From the NCBI RefSeq assembly GCF_015240065.1, contig NZ_CP060506.1, positions 186,001 to 250,000 on the forward strand: a stretch of 64,000 nt of DNA. The letters run 5' to 3'. A model generated the notes under the pieces. The model was not told where the DNA came from, did not search any database, and saw nothing but the letters and a program-made list of their open reading frames with translations. Shown here one piece after another: positions 42,710 through 52,474 of the stretch. Position 1 is the stretch's first letter, and each line of letters opens with the position of its first letter. The stretch is from Nanchangia anserum (GTDB lineage Bacteria; Actinomycetota; Actinomycetes; Actinomycetales; Actinomycetaceae). The translations under genes and the position numbers were made by a program.

Positions 42710-43498
42710 TCAGCGAGGAGGTACGTGGCGGGTTACCCATGTGTGAGCCTCTCGCCATTCGTCTTCGAGACCCGAGCTAGGTGCCGCGGCGCCGGCCGAA
42801 AAACGCGCGCCCGTCAGAACCTTGTGCGCGCATTGGGGTGGCAGCGCCCGTGCCGTGTCGGCGGCGATAGGGGCGAGGCCGCGCTCGACGTCGATGTCGT
42901 CGAACATGAGCAGCGCAGGGAACGGCAGATCGGTGAGGAGGGCGACGGGGTCGGCCATGCTCAAATCCTGCAGCGTCTGTTTGGAGATGACGAAGTGCTC
43001 GCGCGAATTCTCACACTCAACGTCGTTGGGGATCGCTGTGTGTCCGATCGTCTCTAGCTGGTCGAGCTGAGAGGCAGAGAAGACCTGATCCCATTCAATC
43101 GCGCGTGGTTCGATCACCGGCGATGTTGCGACGAGGCAGCGCGTGTGGGTGGGACGTGCCGTCAAGGCTGCGGTCGCCCCCGTGCCGTGGGCGTGGACGA
43201 TCTGTCGGCGAAAGCCTTCGTCGGCTACCCATCCCGAGGCAGCGCGCAAATCTTCGACGGCATGCTCGAGAGTGACGATGTCGTCTGCGGATTCACCGCA
43301 TCCGGAAAAATCGAAGGCGAGCGTTGCGTAGCCGCAAGCCCTGTAGCGGGCGCCAAACTTATCGAACCAGCCGACCGCGTGGCGATCGGTGAGGAATCCG
43401 TGCGCAAAGACGATAGCGGCGTCGCCGGCATCGACGGGCACAGTCCACGTGCCGGCAAGCGTCACGCCACGCGGAGTCGTGATCCGCACCTCAGTCAT
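42710..43498 (-). CDS. Alpha/beta-hydrolase fold protein lacking the usual Ser nucleophile
   Basis: The 262-aa product starts at ATG 43498. The fold is clear: VFAHGFLTDRHAVGWFDKF (oxyanion His-Gly) and YATLAFDFSGCGESADD. At the nucleophile elbow, where Gly-x-Ser-x-Gly is expected, the sequence is VHAHGTGATAAL, so Ser is replaced by Gly. No obvious catalytic His follows at the end (HKVLTGARFSAG). It may be a non-enzymatic relative or use other residues. Next gene is divergent. Confidence 0.75.
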   Translation of the reverse strand: MTEVRITTPRGVTLAGTWTVPVDAGDAAIVFAHGFLTDRHAVGWFDKFGARYRACGYATLAFDFSGCGESADDIVTLEHAVEDLRAASGWVADEGFRRQIVHAHGTGATAALTARPTHTRCLVATSPVIEPRAIEWDQVFSASQLDQLETIGHTAIPNDVECENSREHFVISKQTLQDLSMADPVALLTDLPFPALLMFDDIDVERGLAPIAADTARALPPQCAHKVLTGARFSAGAAAPSSGLEDEWREAHTWVTRHVPPR

Positions 43499-43644
43499 AT
43501 CTCTACCGTAACGAAGGCATGTGGCAATCGCGCGGCCATCTGCGGTGGGTCTGGTTTTTGCCGGCTGCCCGACTCGTGCTGTCGGGCCGAAGGCGAGGGT
43601 TTAGACTGGCTACGGTGTCGTTTCACGCGCGAAAGGGGAGTGAC

Positions 43645-43962
43645 GTGGGGAAGAAAATGCTTGCGCTGATCGGAATCGGTGCGGGGTACGTGCTGGCTCG
43701 CAAGGAGATGCGCGAAAATCCGGAGGGTCCTGTCGCAACGGTCGTCGACAAGGTCACCGGTCACCCGAGCGTCGTCAAGGCGAAGGAACAAACGAAGGCG
43801 AAGGCGTCGCACACCATCCGCAAGCAGGGTGAGGCCGTCACGGACAAGGTTGCCGATATGGTCAAGGATCGACTGTTCGGAGCAACGACGAAGACCGAAC
43901 CTGATTACGTCGACGTTCACGTCGAGGAAGTCACTCCGCCGCAGAACCCGCCTGCTTGCTAG
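43645..43962 (+). CDS. Small YtxH-like helical protein
   Basis: Start chosen at GTG 43645 (105 aa) with AAAGGGGAG upstream. A short hydrophobic helix at residues 4-15 (KMLALIGIGAGYVLA) is followed by a Lys/Glu/Thr-rich amphipathic helix typical of YtxH-like or late-embryogenesis-like stress proteins, and ends acidic with Pro-rich PPQNPPAC. Function unknown; membrane association likely. Confidence 0.65.
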   Translation: MGKKMLALIGIGAGYVLARKEMRENPEGPVATVVDKVTGHPSVVKAKEQTKAKASHTIRKQGEAVTDKVADMVKDRLFGATTKTEPDYVDVHVEEVTPPQNPPAC

Positions 43963-43968
43963 CGCCGA

Positions 43969-45019
43969 ATGCGCTCGGCACAAGTTCGACGATGGCGGCG
44001 CTACCTCGCCGAGGAGCGCCTTGAAGCTGATACGTACCGCACGTTAGCGCGCGAGGCAGTCGGCGAGGAGCGTGACATTCTGTTGCGCCTGTCGCAGGCG
44101 GAGGAACGCCACGAGGCTCATTGGCTCGGACTCTTGGGGGGCCGATGCCCTGCCGGCTCCGAAGGCGTCGTTGCCCACGCGGTTGCTGAGCTTTCTCACC
44201 CGCCATTTTGGCTCGGTGTTTGTTCTCGCGACGATGCAGCGCAGCGAGGACCGCACGCGGTACGACCGCGACGCCGAGGTTCCCGAGGCAATGGCGGCGG
44301 ATGAACACATCCATTCCGAGGTCGTTCGTGGTCTGGCTCAGCGTCAGCGTACGGCGATGTCGGGATCGTTCCGTGCTGCGGTGTTCGGGGCTAACGACGG
44401 ACTGGTGTCCACCTGTGCCTTGATCCTCGGCGTGTTGGGGACAGGGACCTCCAAAGAGACCGTCATCGCGGCGGGTATTGCGGGCCTGCTAGCGGGGGCG
44501 CTGTCGATGGGGGCTGGCGAGTACATTTCCGTCACCTCGCAGCGGGAATTACTTGAGGCGTCTGATCCCGCCCCGCAGGCGTCCGAGGTGTTGGACAAGT
44601 TGGATATGGATGCCAACGAACTCGCCCTCGTCTATCGCGCCCGCGGTGCTAGTCCTGATGAAGCCGAAGAGAGGGCCGCGAGCGTATTTGCCGAGATCCA
44701 GCGCGGTCAGCAGGTCTCCATTGGCGGCGAGCGGACATCCTTTGACGAGGTTGGGACCGGGATGCGTGCCGCCGCATCTTCGTTCGTGTCCTTTGCCGCG
44801 GGCGCGGCGGTACCCGTTGTCCCCTTCCTTCTCCCGGTAGGGGTGTTCCCGGCAGCGGTCGTGTCGTGCGTTCTTGTTGGCCTGTGTCTGCTCGTTACGG
44901 GTGGAATCGTCGGGTTGCTGTCGGGAACCAATCCGGCACTGCGAGCCGTACGCCAGGTCGCGATCGGGTATGGAGCCGCAGCCGTGACGTTCGGGTTGGG
45001 ATGGCTGATCGGAGCCTAG
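43969..45019 (+). pseudogene. Rubrerythrin-VIT1/CCC1 metal transporter, frameshifted in a G-run
   Basis: The first frame (from ATG 43969) encodes the start of a ferritin-like domain, RRWRRYLAEERLEADTYRTL to EERHEAHWLGLLG. In the six-G run at 44136-44141 the frame must shift: with five G the chain continues as ADALPAPKASLPTRLLSF and FGSVFVLATMQRSED in the other frame. The VIT domain follows with FRAAVFGANDGLVSTCALIL, GALSMGAGEYISVTSQREL and about five membrane helices to 45019. Such proteins export or store Fe/Mn. The lesion lies in a homopolymer, so sequencing error or slipped-strand variation are both possible. Confidence 0.75.
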
Positions 45020-45020
45020 G

Positions 45021-45854
45021 GTGACGCACGAGTTTACCTCTCTGTTCGATGCCGAAACGGCGCAGCACATTTTCCGTTTCGTCGACCTCGTAGGCGCGTT
45101 TTGTAACGGCATCATCGGGGGACGCATCGCGCGCGCCATGCGGTTCGATGCCGTCGGCTTCGCTATCTTGGCCATCGTCTCGGCACTCGGTGGAGGGATG
45201 ATCCGTGACACTTTGCTGAACACGGTGCCGATTGCTCTGACTGACCCGTTTTATCTGGCGACAGCACTAGCAGGTGCGGCCGTCGCGTTCTTGTGGAAAC
45301 TGGATTCGCGATGGTCGGGACGCGCGATCCTCGTGGCCGATGCCTTGGTGCTGGGGTGTTGGTCGGCGACGGGAGCATCGAAGGCTCTCACATTGGGGTT
45401 TGGCTTCATGCCGGCTCTCATGTTGGGAATGGTGACGGCGATTGGCGGGTCGATGATTCGCGATGTGGCCATCGGGTCGATTCCCCGCGTGTTCGGCGGC
45501 AACCCGTTGTATGCGACGCCGTCTGCTCTCGCCACGCTCATCCAAATTGGTGCCCAACACGTGGGGCTGCCCTCGGTCGGCATGGGGCTGGCGATTATCG
45601 CGGGACTGGTGTTCGTTCTGCTCGCTCACCGTAGGCGCTGGCAGCTCCCGCCCGCCCCGGAGCGAACTGTCACGCTGACTCCGGCTCAACTTAAGCGCCT
45701 CATGCGGCTGCGCAATATGCGTATTCGCCGCTCCCCAGGGCACGGTTTTGTCGTGTCGCTCAATGAGTCGGGTGACATGTGGGCGGCGATACCCGGTCAA
45801 GATGACCGAGGTGAATGCCGTGAGGCGACCGGCGATTCGGACGAGTCGCGATAG
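45021..45854 (+). CDS. TRIC/UPF0126 family membrane protein
   Basis: The 277-aa product starts at GTG 45021, one base after the preceding stop. Two repeated three-helix units are seen: FVDLVGAFCNGIIGGRIARA to SALGGGMIRDTLL, and FMPALMLGMVTAIGGSMIRD. The glycine-rich GGG/SMIRD pairs are the hallmark of this prokaryotic TRIC channel family. A basic cytoplasmic tail follows from about 205. It probably conducts K+ or other monovalent cations; the specific role is unproven. Confidence 0.85.
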   Translation: MTHEFTSLFDAETAQHIFRFVDLVGAFCNGIIGGRIARAMRFDAVGFAILAIVSALGGGMIRDTLLNTVPIALTDPFYLATALAGAAVAFLWKLDSRWSGRAILVADALVLGCWSATGASKALTLGFGFMPALMLGMVTAIGGSMIRDVAIGSIPRVFGGNPLYATPSALATLIQIGAQHVGLPSVGMGLAIIAGLVFVLLAHRRRWQLPPAPERTVTLTPAQLKRLMRLRNMRIRRSPGHGFVVSLNESGDMWAAIPGQDDRGECREATGDSDESR

Positions 45855-45934
45855 GTCGGTGCACGGCCTGTCTAGCGTGTCCAGGCAGTGCCAGCTTATG
45901 TTCATGGGAAGCATTCTCCTGTAAGCTGCTTCCT

Positions 45935-47260
45935 ATGAATGCGAATCATACCCATTACCGATCCCGGTTGGCTGCCATCGGCGCAGTCGCTGCCGCCATT
46001 GGTGTTTCGAGTTCGCTTGTGCTGGGCGGGTGCGCAGCGAATCCGAATGCTGGGGGTAAGAAGGCGTCCGCATCGCCGAGTGCCACACAGCAGGAGCATG
46101 TGAGTGAGGTTGGCAGCCTCGAGCCCCGGGTATTTCTCAGTTACGACGGCGGCGTCATGGCCGTGGATTCTACCGACGGATCAGTCACGACCCTCAAGCA
46201 CGACGGATTTCTTCGACTGACCGAAGCCGGCGATGGACGTCACGTCATGGTCGCCGACGACAAGGGCTTCTCCGTGCTTGATTCCGGCCTTGCTGAACGC
46301 CCCCACGGCGATCATTCGCATTATTACGAGGGTCCGGCGGCGTTTACTGATGTGGCATTCGCTGCCAAGGAGCCGGGGCACGTCGTCCACAATGCTGGCC
46401 AGACGGCACTATACGCCGACGCTAGCGGTGAAGCGATGATCTTCCCCTCGGGCGCGATTCACGACAATGCCGAGCCCAGCGAGCTGCGCCACCTCACGGC
46501 GTCGAATCCACACCACGGAGTCGCGGTGCCGCTGGCCGAGGGGCGCGTGCTCATGACCGAGGGCACCGAGAAAGAACGTCACTCGATCGTGCTCTATGAC
46601 CGTGAGGGCAAAGAGGTCACGCGCACGGACGAGTGCCCGGGTGTTCACGGCGTTGCCGAGGTCGGCGATGGGTCGGTCGTGTCTTTCGGATGCGAAAACG
46701 GTCCGGTCGTCTTCCGGGATGGACAGTTCCATAAGGTCGCGTCGACCGAGGCCTATCAGCGAACCGGTAACCAGCGCGGCTCTGAACACGATCGCTACGT
46801 CCTCACCGATTACAAGGTCGACAAGGATGCCGACCTCGAGCGGCCGACGCGGGTGGGCATTCTCGATACCGCGGCCGACACAATGCGTACGGTCGACCTC
46901 GGCTCGCCCTATTGGTTCCGCTCGCTCGAGCGGGGTCCCAACGGCGAAGGCGTCGTGCTGACGTACAACGGCAAACTCAACATCATCGACATGGCTGAGG
47001 GGCGCATCACCAAGACAATTGACGTCGTCGGCGAGTGGAGCGAAGACAAAGAATGGCAAAAGCCCAATGTTGCCGTTCGGGTTCTCGACGATATCGCCTA
47101 TGTGAGTGATCCCCACTCCAAGAAGCTCCACATGGTGGGCTTGGGGAGCGGCAAGGTCATCAAGACGGTCGATCTGCCGCAGGTTCCCAATGAGATCGCC
47201 GTTGTCGACGGTCACATCCCCGCGGGGGTGAGCGTCGCCGAGGCGACAGAGACCGACTAA
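45935..47260 (+). CDS. AztD-like zinc-binding lipoprotein (beta-propeller)
   Basis: The 441-aa product starts at ATG 45935. It has a signal peptide with a lipobox-like LVLGGCAAN (Cys at 31), a short Ser/Ala/Lys linker and a seven-bladed beta-propeller type repeat pattern. The His-rich HGDHSHYY (about 123-130) and HNAGQT, HDNAEP, HHGV and HGVAEV positions match AztD, a zinc chaperone that feeds an ABC importer. No zinc ABC genes adjoin it. Upstream (about 45908-45925) a diad-like GGGAAGCATTCTCC might be a Zur-type site, but this is weak. Confidence 0.7.
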   Translation: MNANHTHYRSRLAAIGAVAAAIGVSSSLVLGGCAANPNAGGKKASASPSATQQEHVSEVGSLEPRVFLSYDGGVMAVDSTDGSVTTLKHDGFLRLTEAGDGRHVMVADDKGFSVLDSGLAERPHGDHSHYYEGPAAFTDVAFAAKEPGHVVHNAGQTALYADASGEAMIFPSGAIHDNAEPSELRHLTASNPHHGVAVPLAEGRVLMTEGTEKERHSIVLYDREGKEVTRTDECPGVHGVAEVGDGSVVSFGCENGPVVFRDGQFHKVASTEAYQRTGNQRGSEHDRYVLTDYKVDKDADLERPTRVGILDTAADTMRTVDLGSPYWFRSLERGPNGEGVVLTYNGKLNIIDMAEGRITKTIDVVGEWSEDKEWQKPNVAVRVLDDIAYVSDPHSKKLHMVGLGSGKVIKTVDLPQVPNEIAVVDGHIPAGVSVAEATETD

Positions 47261-47270
47261 CAGATCCGAT

Positions 47271-47305
47271 GTTGCGCCCTCGCTGATCAACAGCGAGGGC
47301 GCAAC
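47271..47305. terminator. Terminator after the AztD-like gene
   Basis: GTTGCGCCCTCGCTG and CAGCGAGGGCGCAAC form a perfect 15-bp stem with an ATCAA loop. Confidence 0.85.
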
Positions 47306-47382
47306 TCATATGCGTATGTGTGCCATGCGCCGTCAGACGGAAGGTCCGGCGAGTGCGCGCGACGGCATGAGACGATGGCATC

Positions 47383-50300
47383 ATGGGGTACGCACGCAGG
47401 GGGGTTGCGACACTTTGGGGCGCGCTAGAGAGGGCGCGCGATAGCCGGGGGGCGACGCGCGATCCAGACGCTGGACCCGTGCGTGAGTTTGCCTCCCGCG
47501 CTCGCAAACGCGGGATCGAGGCGTCGGTAACCGCGCTGGATCGCTCGCTCGCGGCCAGCGACGCGGGAAACTACCGCATTCCTCCGGCAGGTCTTGTGTA
47601 TCCGCGCTCGGCCGAAGACGTGGCCGAGGCCCTGGACCTGGCACGCGAATTGGATATTCCCGTTAACTCTCGTGGTGCCGCGACATCATGTGCCGGCAAT
47701 GCCATCGGTCCGGGCGTCCTTATCGACTATGCCCGCTACATGAACCAGATCATCGACATCGATCCGGACACTCGCACGGCAACCGTCGAACCCGGCGTGA
47801 TCCAGGCCGATCTTCAGGCTGCAGCGGCACCCCATCAGTTGCGATTCGGGCCCGATCCGTCGACATCTAATCGGTGCACGATTGGCGGAATGATTGGCAA
47901 CAATGCCTGCGGACCGCGGGCGACAGCCTACGGTAAGACGGCTGACAACGTCGTCGAGTTGTGGGCGATTGACGGCGTCGGTCGTCGCCTTCACGCGGGC
48001 CAGGGGCGCGAAGGCCTCGCGCAGGTTCCCGGCCTTGCTCACCTCGTTGACACAAATCTCGCCCTCATACGTCAGACTTTTGGAACGTTCGATCGACAGG
48101 TGTCGGGGTATTCGTTTGAACACCTCACGCCCGAGGGCGGGGCGAATCTCGCGGGATTCCTCGTCGGCAGCGAATCCACGCTCGCGACTGTCACGCGTGC
48201 TCGCGTCCGGCTTGTCCCCGTTCCTGCGGCGCCGGTCCTCGTCGTGCTGGGCTACCGCGACATGATCGAGGCAGCCGATGACGTTCCCGCCTTGCTGCGT
48301 CATCATCCGATCGCGATTGAGGGACTGGACGCTCAGCTGGTCGATGTCGTGCGTGCGCATCGCGGTCCCGGTGCTGTTCCCGAGCTGCCGGACGGCCAGG
48401 GTTGGCTCATGATCGAGGTTGGCGGAGAGGACCTTCCGAGCGTTGACCAGGCCCTTGATGCCGCGCGTCGCCTCGTCGCCGATGCCTCGACAGACGCAGC
48501 GCGCATCTATCCTCCCGGATCGCAGGCTGCGGCCCTGTGGCGCATCCGCGCGGACGGCGCGGGGCTTGGGGGACGCACGCCTGTGCGCGCCGATGGGGCG
48601 GGCAACGATCAGGCGTGGCCAGGTTGGGAGGACGCGGCTGTTCCGCCTGAACATTTGGGGAAGTACCTGCGTGATTTCCAGGAGGTGCTCGACGCGCACG
48701 ATATCCACGGCCTCATCTATGGCCACTTCGGTGCGGGCTGTGTTCACGTGCGCCTCGACATGCCCCTAGATTCCGCAGCCGGAGTCGGACGCTCACGGGC
48801 ATTCCTCGAGGCCGCTGCCGATACCGTCGCCCGCTATGGCGGATCTCTGTCGGGCGAGCACGGCGACGGTCGGGCGCGTTCGGAACTGTTGGCGCGCATG
48901 TATTCTCCGGCAGCCGTGAGGTTGATGGCGCAGGCGAAAGCCCTCTTCGATCCCGATAACCTCATGAATCCCGGGGTCATCACCGGGCCCGCCGAAGGCG
49001 GTGTGGATCCACTCGATGCCCACCTGCGCAGACCCGATGCCCGTGAGGTCAGCGCTGAGGGCGGGTATCCCTTTGCCGATGATGGTGGGTCGTTCACGAA
49101 GGCAGTCCATCGCTGCACCGGAGTGTCGAAGTGTCGAGCAGATGCGCGAGGGGCCGGACAGTTCATGTGCCCCACCTATCTGGCGACGGGGGCCGAGGAG
49201 GACTCCACGCGCGGGCGAGCGCGAATTCTTCAAGAGGCCATGAACGGTAGCCTCATCGGCGGGCTCGATGCCCCCGAGGTGAGGGTTCTGCTCGATCGGT
49301 GCATGGCCTGTAAAGCCTGTTCAGCCGATTGCCCGACTGGCGTCGATATGGCCGCGTGGCGTAGTGAGCTTCTCTATCGCCGCTATCGCGGCAAGCTCCG
49401 GCCCCGGACTCACTATGTCCTAGGATGGCTACCCACGTGGTTGCGGCTGGCGCAACGCATTCCCGGTGCCGCCCGACTCGGCAACCGTGCACTCGCCATT
49501 TCGTCTGTGCGGCGCCTGGCCTTTGCCATGGGCGGGCTGAATACCGATCGCGAGATGCCGCCGATGCAGACGATGTCATTCTCACGCTGGGCGGCTGAAT
49601 CTGGCATCAAGGAGATCCGCGGCTGCGACCCTCGTGAGGTCGACAATCGACACGCCCAGGCGCCCACGCGTGGGCCAGTCGTCGTATGGGCAGATTCCTT
49701 TAGCGAAGGCCTCGACGGCTCGGGGGCTCGCGCGATCATCGAACTGTTGCGTGATCTCGGCTTCGACGTTTTCGTCGCCCCCGCCGACGCGTGTTGCGGG
49801 CTGACGTGGATTACGACGGGCCAGCTCGATCGTGCGCGTAAACACCTGGGGCGCTTGCTCACACGATTGGGGCCGTGGGCCGTCAACGGGATTCCCATCA
49901 TCGGGGTCGAACCGTCATGCACGGCCGTGTTGCGCGACGACCTGTTGAGGCTGATCCCCGACGATCCGCGAGCCGCAGCCGTTGCGCAGATGTCTCGCAC
50001 GCTCGCGGAGTTCCTCACCGAATCCGACTGCATCGCGGAACTTCCGCGGCTCGACGGACTCGATGTCGTTGCCCAACCCCATTGCCACCACTATTCCGTC
50101 ATGGGCTGGGAAACCGATCGTGACCTGCTCACGCAGCTGGGAGCGAATGTGCACGAGATATCGGGATGTTGCGGATTGGCCGGAAACTATGGCATGGAAC
50201 CGCAGCATCGCTACATATCGAGCGCGGTGGCGCAGGCCACGATGCTACCTGTGTTGCGCGACCACCCCGAAGCGACCGTGCTTGCCGACGGTTTTTCGTG

Positions 50301-50388
50301 CCGCACCCAGATCGCTTACATGGGCGAACGCCGCGCGTATCATCTGGCGAGCTTGCTGCGGAAGCACGCCAGAACCGCAGCTATCTAA
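47383..50388 (+). CDS. FAD-binding and Fe-S oxidoreductase (D-lactate dehydrogenase/glycolate oxidase type)
   Basis: The 1001-aa product starts at ATG 47383. The FAD PCMH domain (about 60-280) shows PVNSRGAATSCAGNAIG and NRCTIGGMIGNNACGPR. An FAD-oxidase C domain follows (about 290-535), ending YGHFGAGCVHVR and SGEHGDGRARSELL. Then comes a ferredoxin-like part with CTGVSKCRA and CMACKACSADCPTGVD, and two CCG-type motifs (DACCGLTW; SGCCGLAGNYGM). This GlcD-GlcF style fusion is a membrane-associated D-2-hydroxyacid dehydrogenase feeding electrons to the quinone pool. D-lactate is the likely but unproven substrate. Confidence 0.85.
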   Translation: MGYARRGVATLWGALERARDSRGATRDPDAGPVREFASRARKRGIEASVTALDRSLAASDAGNYRIPPAGLVYPRSAEDVAEALDLARELDIPVNSRGAATSCAGNAIGPGVLIDYARYMNQIIDIDPDTRTATVEPGVIQADLQAAAAPHQLRFGPDPSTSNRCTIGGMIGNNACGPRATAYGKTADNVVELWAIDGVGRRLHAGQGREGLAQVPGLAHLVDTNLALIRQTFGTFDRQVSGYSFEHLTPEGGANLAGFLVGSESTLATVTRARVRLVPVPAAPVLVVLGYRDMIEAADDVPALLRHHPIAIEGLDAQLVDVVRAHRGPGAVPELPDGQGWLMIEVGGEDLPSVDQALDAARRLVADASTDAARIYPPGSQAAALWRIRADGAGLGGRTPVRADGAGNDQAWPGWEDAAVPPEHLGKYLRDFQEVLDAHDIHGLIYGHFGAGCVHVRLDMPLDSAAGVGRSRAFLEAAADTVARYGGSLSGEHGDGRARSELLARMYSPAAVRLMAQAKALFDPDNLMNPGVITGPAEGGVDPLDAHLRRPDAREVSAEGGYPFADDGGSFTKAVHRCTGVSKCRADARGAGQFMCPTYLATGAEEDSTRGRARILQEAMNGSLIGGLDAPEVRVLLDRCMACKACSADCPTGVDMAAWRSELLYRRYRGKLRPRTHYVLGWLPTWLRLAQRIPGAARLGNRALAISSVRRLAFAMGGLNTDREMPPMQTMSFSRWAAESGIKEIRGCDPREVDNRHAQAPTRGPVVVWADSFSEGLDGSGARAIIELLRDLGFDVFVAPADACCGLTWITTGQLDRARKHLGRLLTRLGPWAVNGIPIIGVEPSCTAVLRDDLLRLIPDDPRAAAVAQMSRTLAEFLTESDCIAELPRLDGLDVVAQPHCHHYSVMGWETDRDLLTQLGANVHEISGCCGLAGNYGMEPQHRYISSAVAQATMLPVLRDHPEATVLADGFSCRTQIAYMGERRAYHLASLLRKHARTAAI

Positions 50389-51311
50389 GAGGCCGTCGTA
50401 TCCTTGCCGACCCGCGGGATCGTCGCGGTGGGCGAGGTGGCTTGTGCCGCCCGATCGGATTGAGCACGAGCGCGGCGGCGATCGGCACGCCGAGGGAGTC
50501 GCCGCGTTGATTGATCGACGGCTGAGACCGATTCGTGGCGCGACGGCGTTTGGGCAGCGAGGCGCTTCTCCGTCACATCGATCGTTTCCGGCGCGGTGCG
50601 AAGAGGTGGCTCGGCCGCAGGCGGTGTGGGAGCTGAAACAGCGCCACCACGTTCTGTTGGGATGGCGTCATCCGTCGCATCTGTATCTCGCTCAGGCGTC
50701 ACCTTGGTCGCCTCAGCGAGGGTCGAAGCGTAGGAACTGACATAGACGTGGTCGGTCGTGGGTGCGTCCGCGTCCTCGGTTGTGGCGGGGGCATCTGATG
50801 CGGGTGGCGCCGTCTCGGTGGTCTTCGGCGCGTCCGCATCTTCGTCTGTTGGGGATGCGGGGGTCGGCGTGGGCGGTCGCAGCGAGACTCGTTCTGGTTG
50901 TGTCGGTTGTGCCGTCGCGACCGGCGCATCGTCGGTGACGTCTACGGGTACGTAGCCGCGACCCGATCCGAGATACATGGCGATGCCCGCACACCCGCAT
51001 CCGACCAACGCTCCGCCAAGTGTTGACAGGGCGACCGATCCGCTGATTCCCATGACGAAGGCGACAGCTCCACCGATCGTGAGGACCACCGAAATGATGA
51101 GGCCGAGGGTGAAGGGGACACCCAAAAGGTGCTGCTGGGGATTCTGGCGGCGGTGATGAACACCAAGGAGGAAACACACGACAATGAGGCCGCCGCAACA
51201 CAGGCACCAGCCACCGATGGCCAGTTGCGGCAGCGGCGAGAAAACGGCGAGCAGCGCACCGACGATGGCGATGACCGCTGCTCCCACGAGAGTCTTGTGC
51301 AGGCTACCCAT
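50385..51311 (-). CDS. Membrane protein with disordered acidic tail, unknown
   Basis: I read it from ATG 51311 (about 308 aa); longer starts add low-quality sequence. Four membrane helices in the first 120 residues (TLVGAAVIAIVGALLAVFSP, AIGGWCLCCGGLIVVCFLLG and two Gly-rich ones) are followed by a cytoplasmic tail of about 185 residues rich in Thr, Pro, Ala and Asp, ending basic. It overlaps the convergent oxidoreductase by four bases. No family recognised. Confidence 0.6.
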   Translation of the reverse strand: MGSLHKTLVGAAVIAIVGALLAVFSPLPQLAIGGWCLCCGGLIVVCFLLGVHHRRQNPQQHLLGVPFTLGLIISVVLTIGGAVAFVMGISGSVALSTLGGALVGCGCAGIAMYLGSGRGYVPVDVTDDAPVATAQPTQPERVSLRPPTPTPASPTDEDADAPKTTETAPPASDAPATTEDADAPTTDHVYVSSYASTLAEATKVTPERDTDATDDAIPTERGGAVSAPTPPAAEPPLRTAPETIDVTEKRLAAQTPSRHESVSAVDQSTRRLPRRADRRRARAQSDRAAQATSPTATIPRVGKDTTAS

Positions 51312-51443
51312 AGCAGTAACTATCCCACGCCCGCGCCGCGCGTGCGGGATTGTCGCGGCGTAGCCGACGGGTAAGCGGGTGCGCTGAGTGTGCAGCCCGT
51401 GACACAATGGCGCCAGTCGTGCACTAGCCACAAAGGGGGATCC

Positions 51444-52472
51444 ATGGCACTCTTCGAGTTCGAACGCGGGCGACTGATCCCGGCGCAGTTTGGTCGTTCT
51501 GTCGATCAGGGGCTGGGTCCGGGGATTCTCGAGTCGATCCGGTCTCAGGTGCTGGAAGTCATCGGCCGCCCTCTATTTCCCGTGGCGTGGCAGGCTCCGG
51601 AGTCCGAGATCGGTCCCGACGGTGGCCCACATTGCTTGACCGCGCTTGACGCGTCTGGGCAGGTCGTGTCCGTCGAGGTCCTCCAGCGTCTCGATGCCGT
51701 GTCGCTGATCGCTGCGATGGGACGCTTGGGCGAGGCCACGAAGATGGGGTGGCTCGAGCTGGCGCACGTCTACCCCGGTGGTCCGGAGGCGTTTCGTGCC
51801 GGTTGGGCGGAGTTTCGAGAGTCGATGCCGCCGACAGTCGAACCGGGACCGCGGCTATTCCTGGTGGTCGGCGACGTTGACCAGGGAGTCGATTCGGCGT
51901 TGACGATTCTTGCGGCCGCTTCTCTTGAGATTCACCAGGTCAACGTTCGGGAAATGTCGAATGGACGTCGTTTCCTCGAAGTGCACCCGTTGTCACTGAC
52001 GACGCATTCCTCGCGTCCGCAGCTGGGTGGGCATTCCGCGCCCGCGCCTCAGCTGGAGTGGTATGGCGATTCCTCACGCGAAACGGGAGCGTCGCAGCCG
52101 CCCGCTCCTGCACCTGCGCCCGCACCGGTGGCGATTTCCGAAGAACAGTCTGAAGGTAGGAAGGTCGCTGCGACACAGGGCGCACCGTTGGGGCGCGACC
52201 GCACGGGGTTGCTCGCGATCGCCGACGTCGTTGGTGAACCGATGGCGCTGTATGCCAGATCGGCCGACGGGCGCACTGTCCAGGCGACGCTTACGGAAGA
52301 TGGCCGCATCGACACGGGAAGCGGCATGTATAGCGACGCGGATCAGGCGCTGAGCGTCTTTGTTGACGACCCGGCTGACGGGTGGTCCGCGTGGCATATT
52401 GGCCACGAGCACGGACCGACCCTGGCCGAGGCGATCGATGAAATGAATGCGATTGATCGGCACGATCGGTAG
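51444..52472 (+). CDS. Conserved hypothetical two-domain protein
   Basis: ATG 51444 follows AAAGGGGGA (342 aa). Residues 1-175 form an alpha/beta domain with an LTALDASGQVVSVEVLQRLD strand-loop and KMGWLELAHVYPGGPEAF; this pattern could be a nuclease-like (PD-(D/E)xK) fold but key residues cannot be assigned with confidence. A Pro/Ala linker (about 200-235) leads to a second small domain (about 245-342). The next gene begins two bases after its stop, so they form an operon. Function unknown. Confidence 0.55.
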   Translation: MALFEFERGRLIPAQFGRSVDQGLGPGILESIRSQVLEVIGRPLFPVAWQAPESEIGPDGGPHCLTALDASGQVVSVEVLQRLDAVSLIAAMGRLGEATKMGWLELAHVYPGGPEAFRAGWAEFRESMPPTVEPGPRLFLVVGDVDQGVDSALTILAAASLEIHQVNVREMSNGRRFLEVHPLSLTTHSSRPQLGGHSAPAPQLEWYGDSSRETGASQPPAPAPAPAPVAISEEQSEGRKVAATQGAPLGRDRTGLLAIADVVGEPMALYARSADGRTVQATLTEDGRIDTGSGMYSDADQALSVFVDDPADGWSAWHIGHEHGPTLAEAIDEMNAIDRHDR

Positions 52473-52474
52473 AC

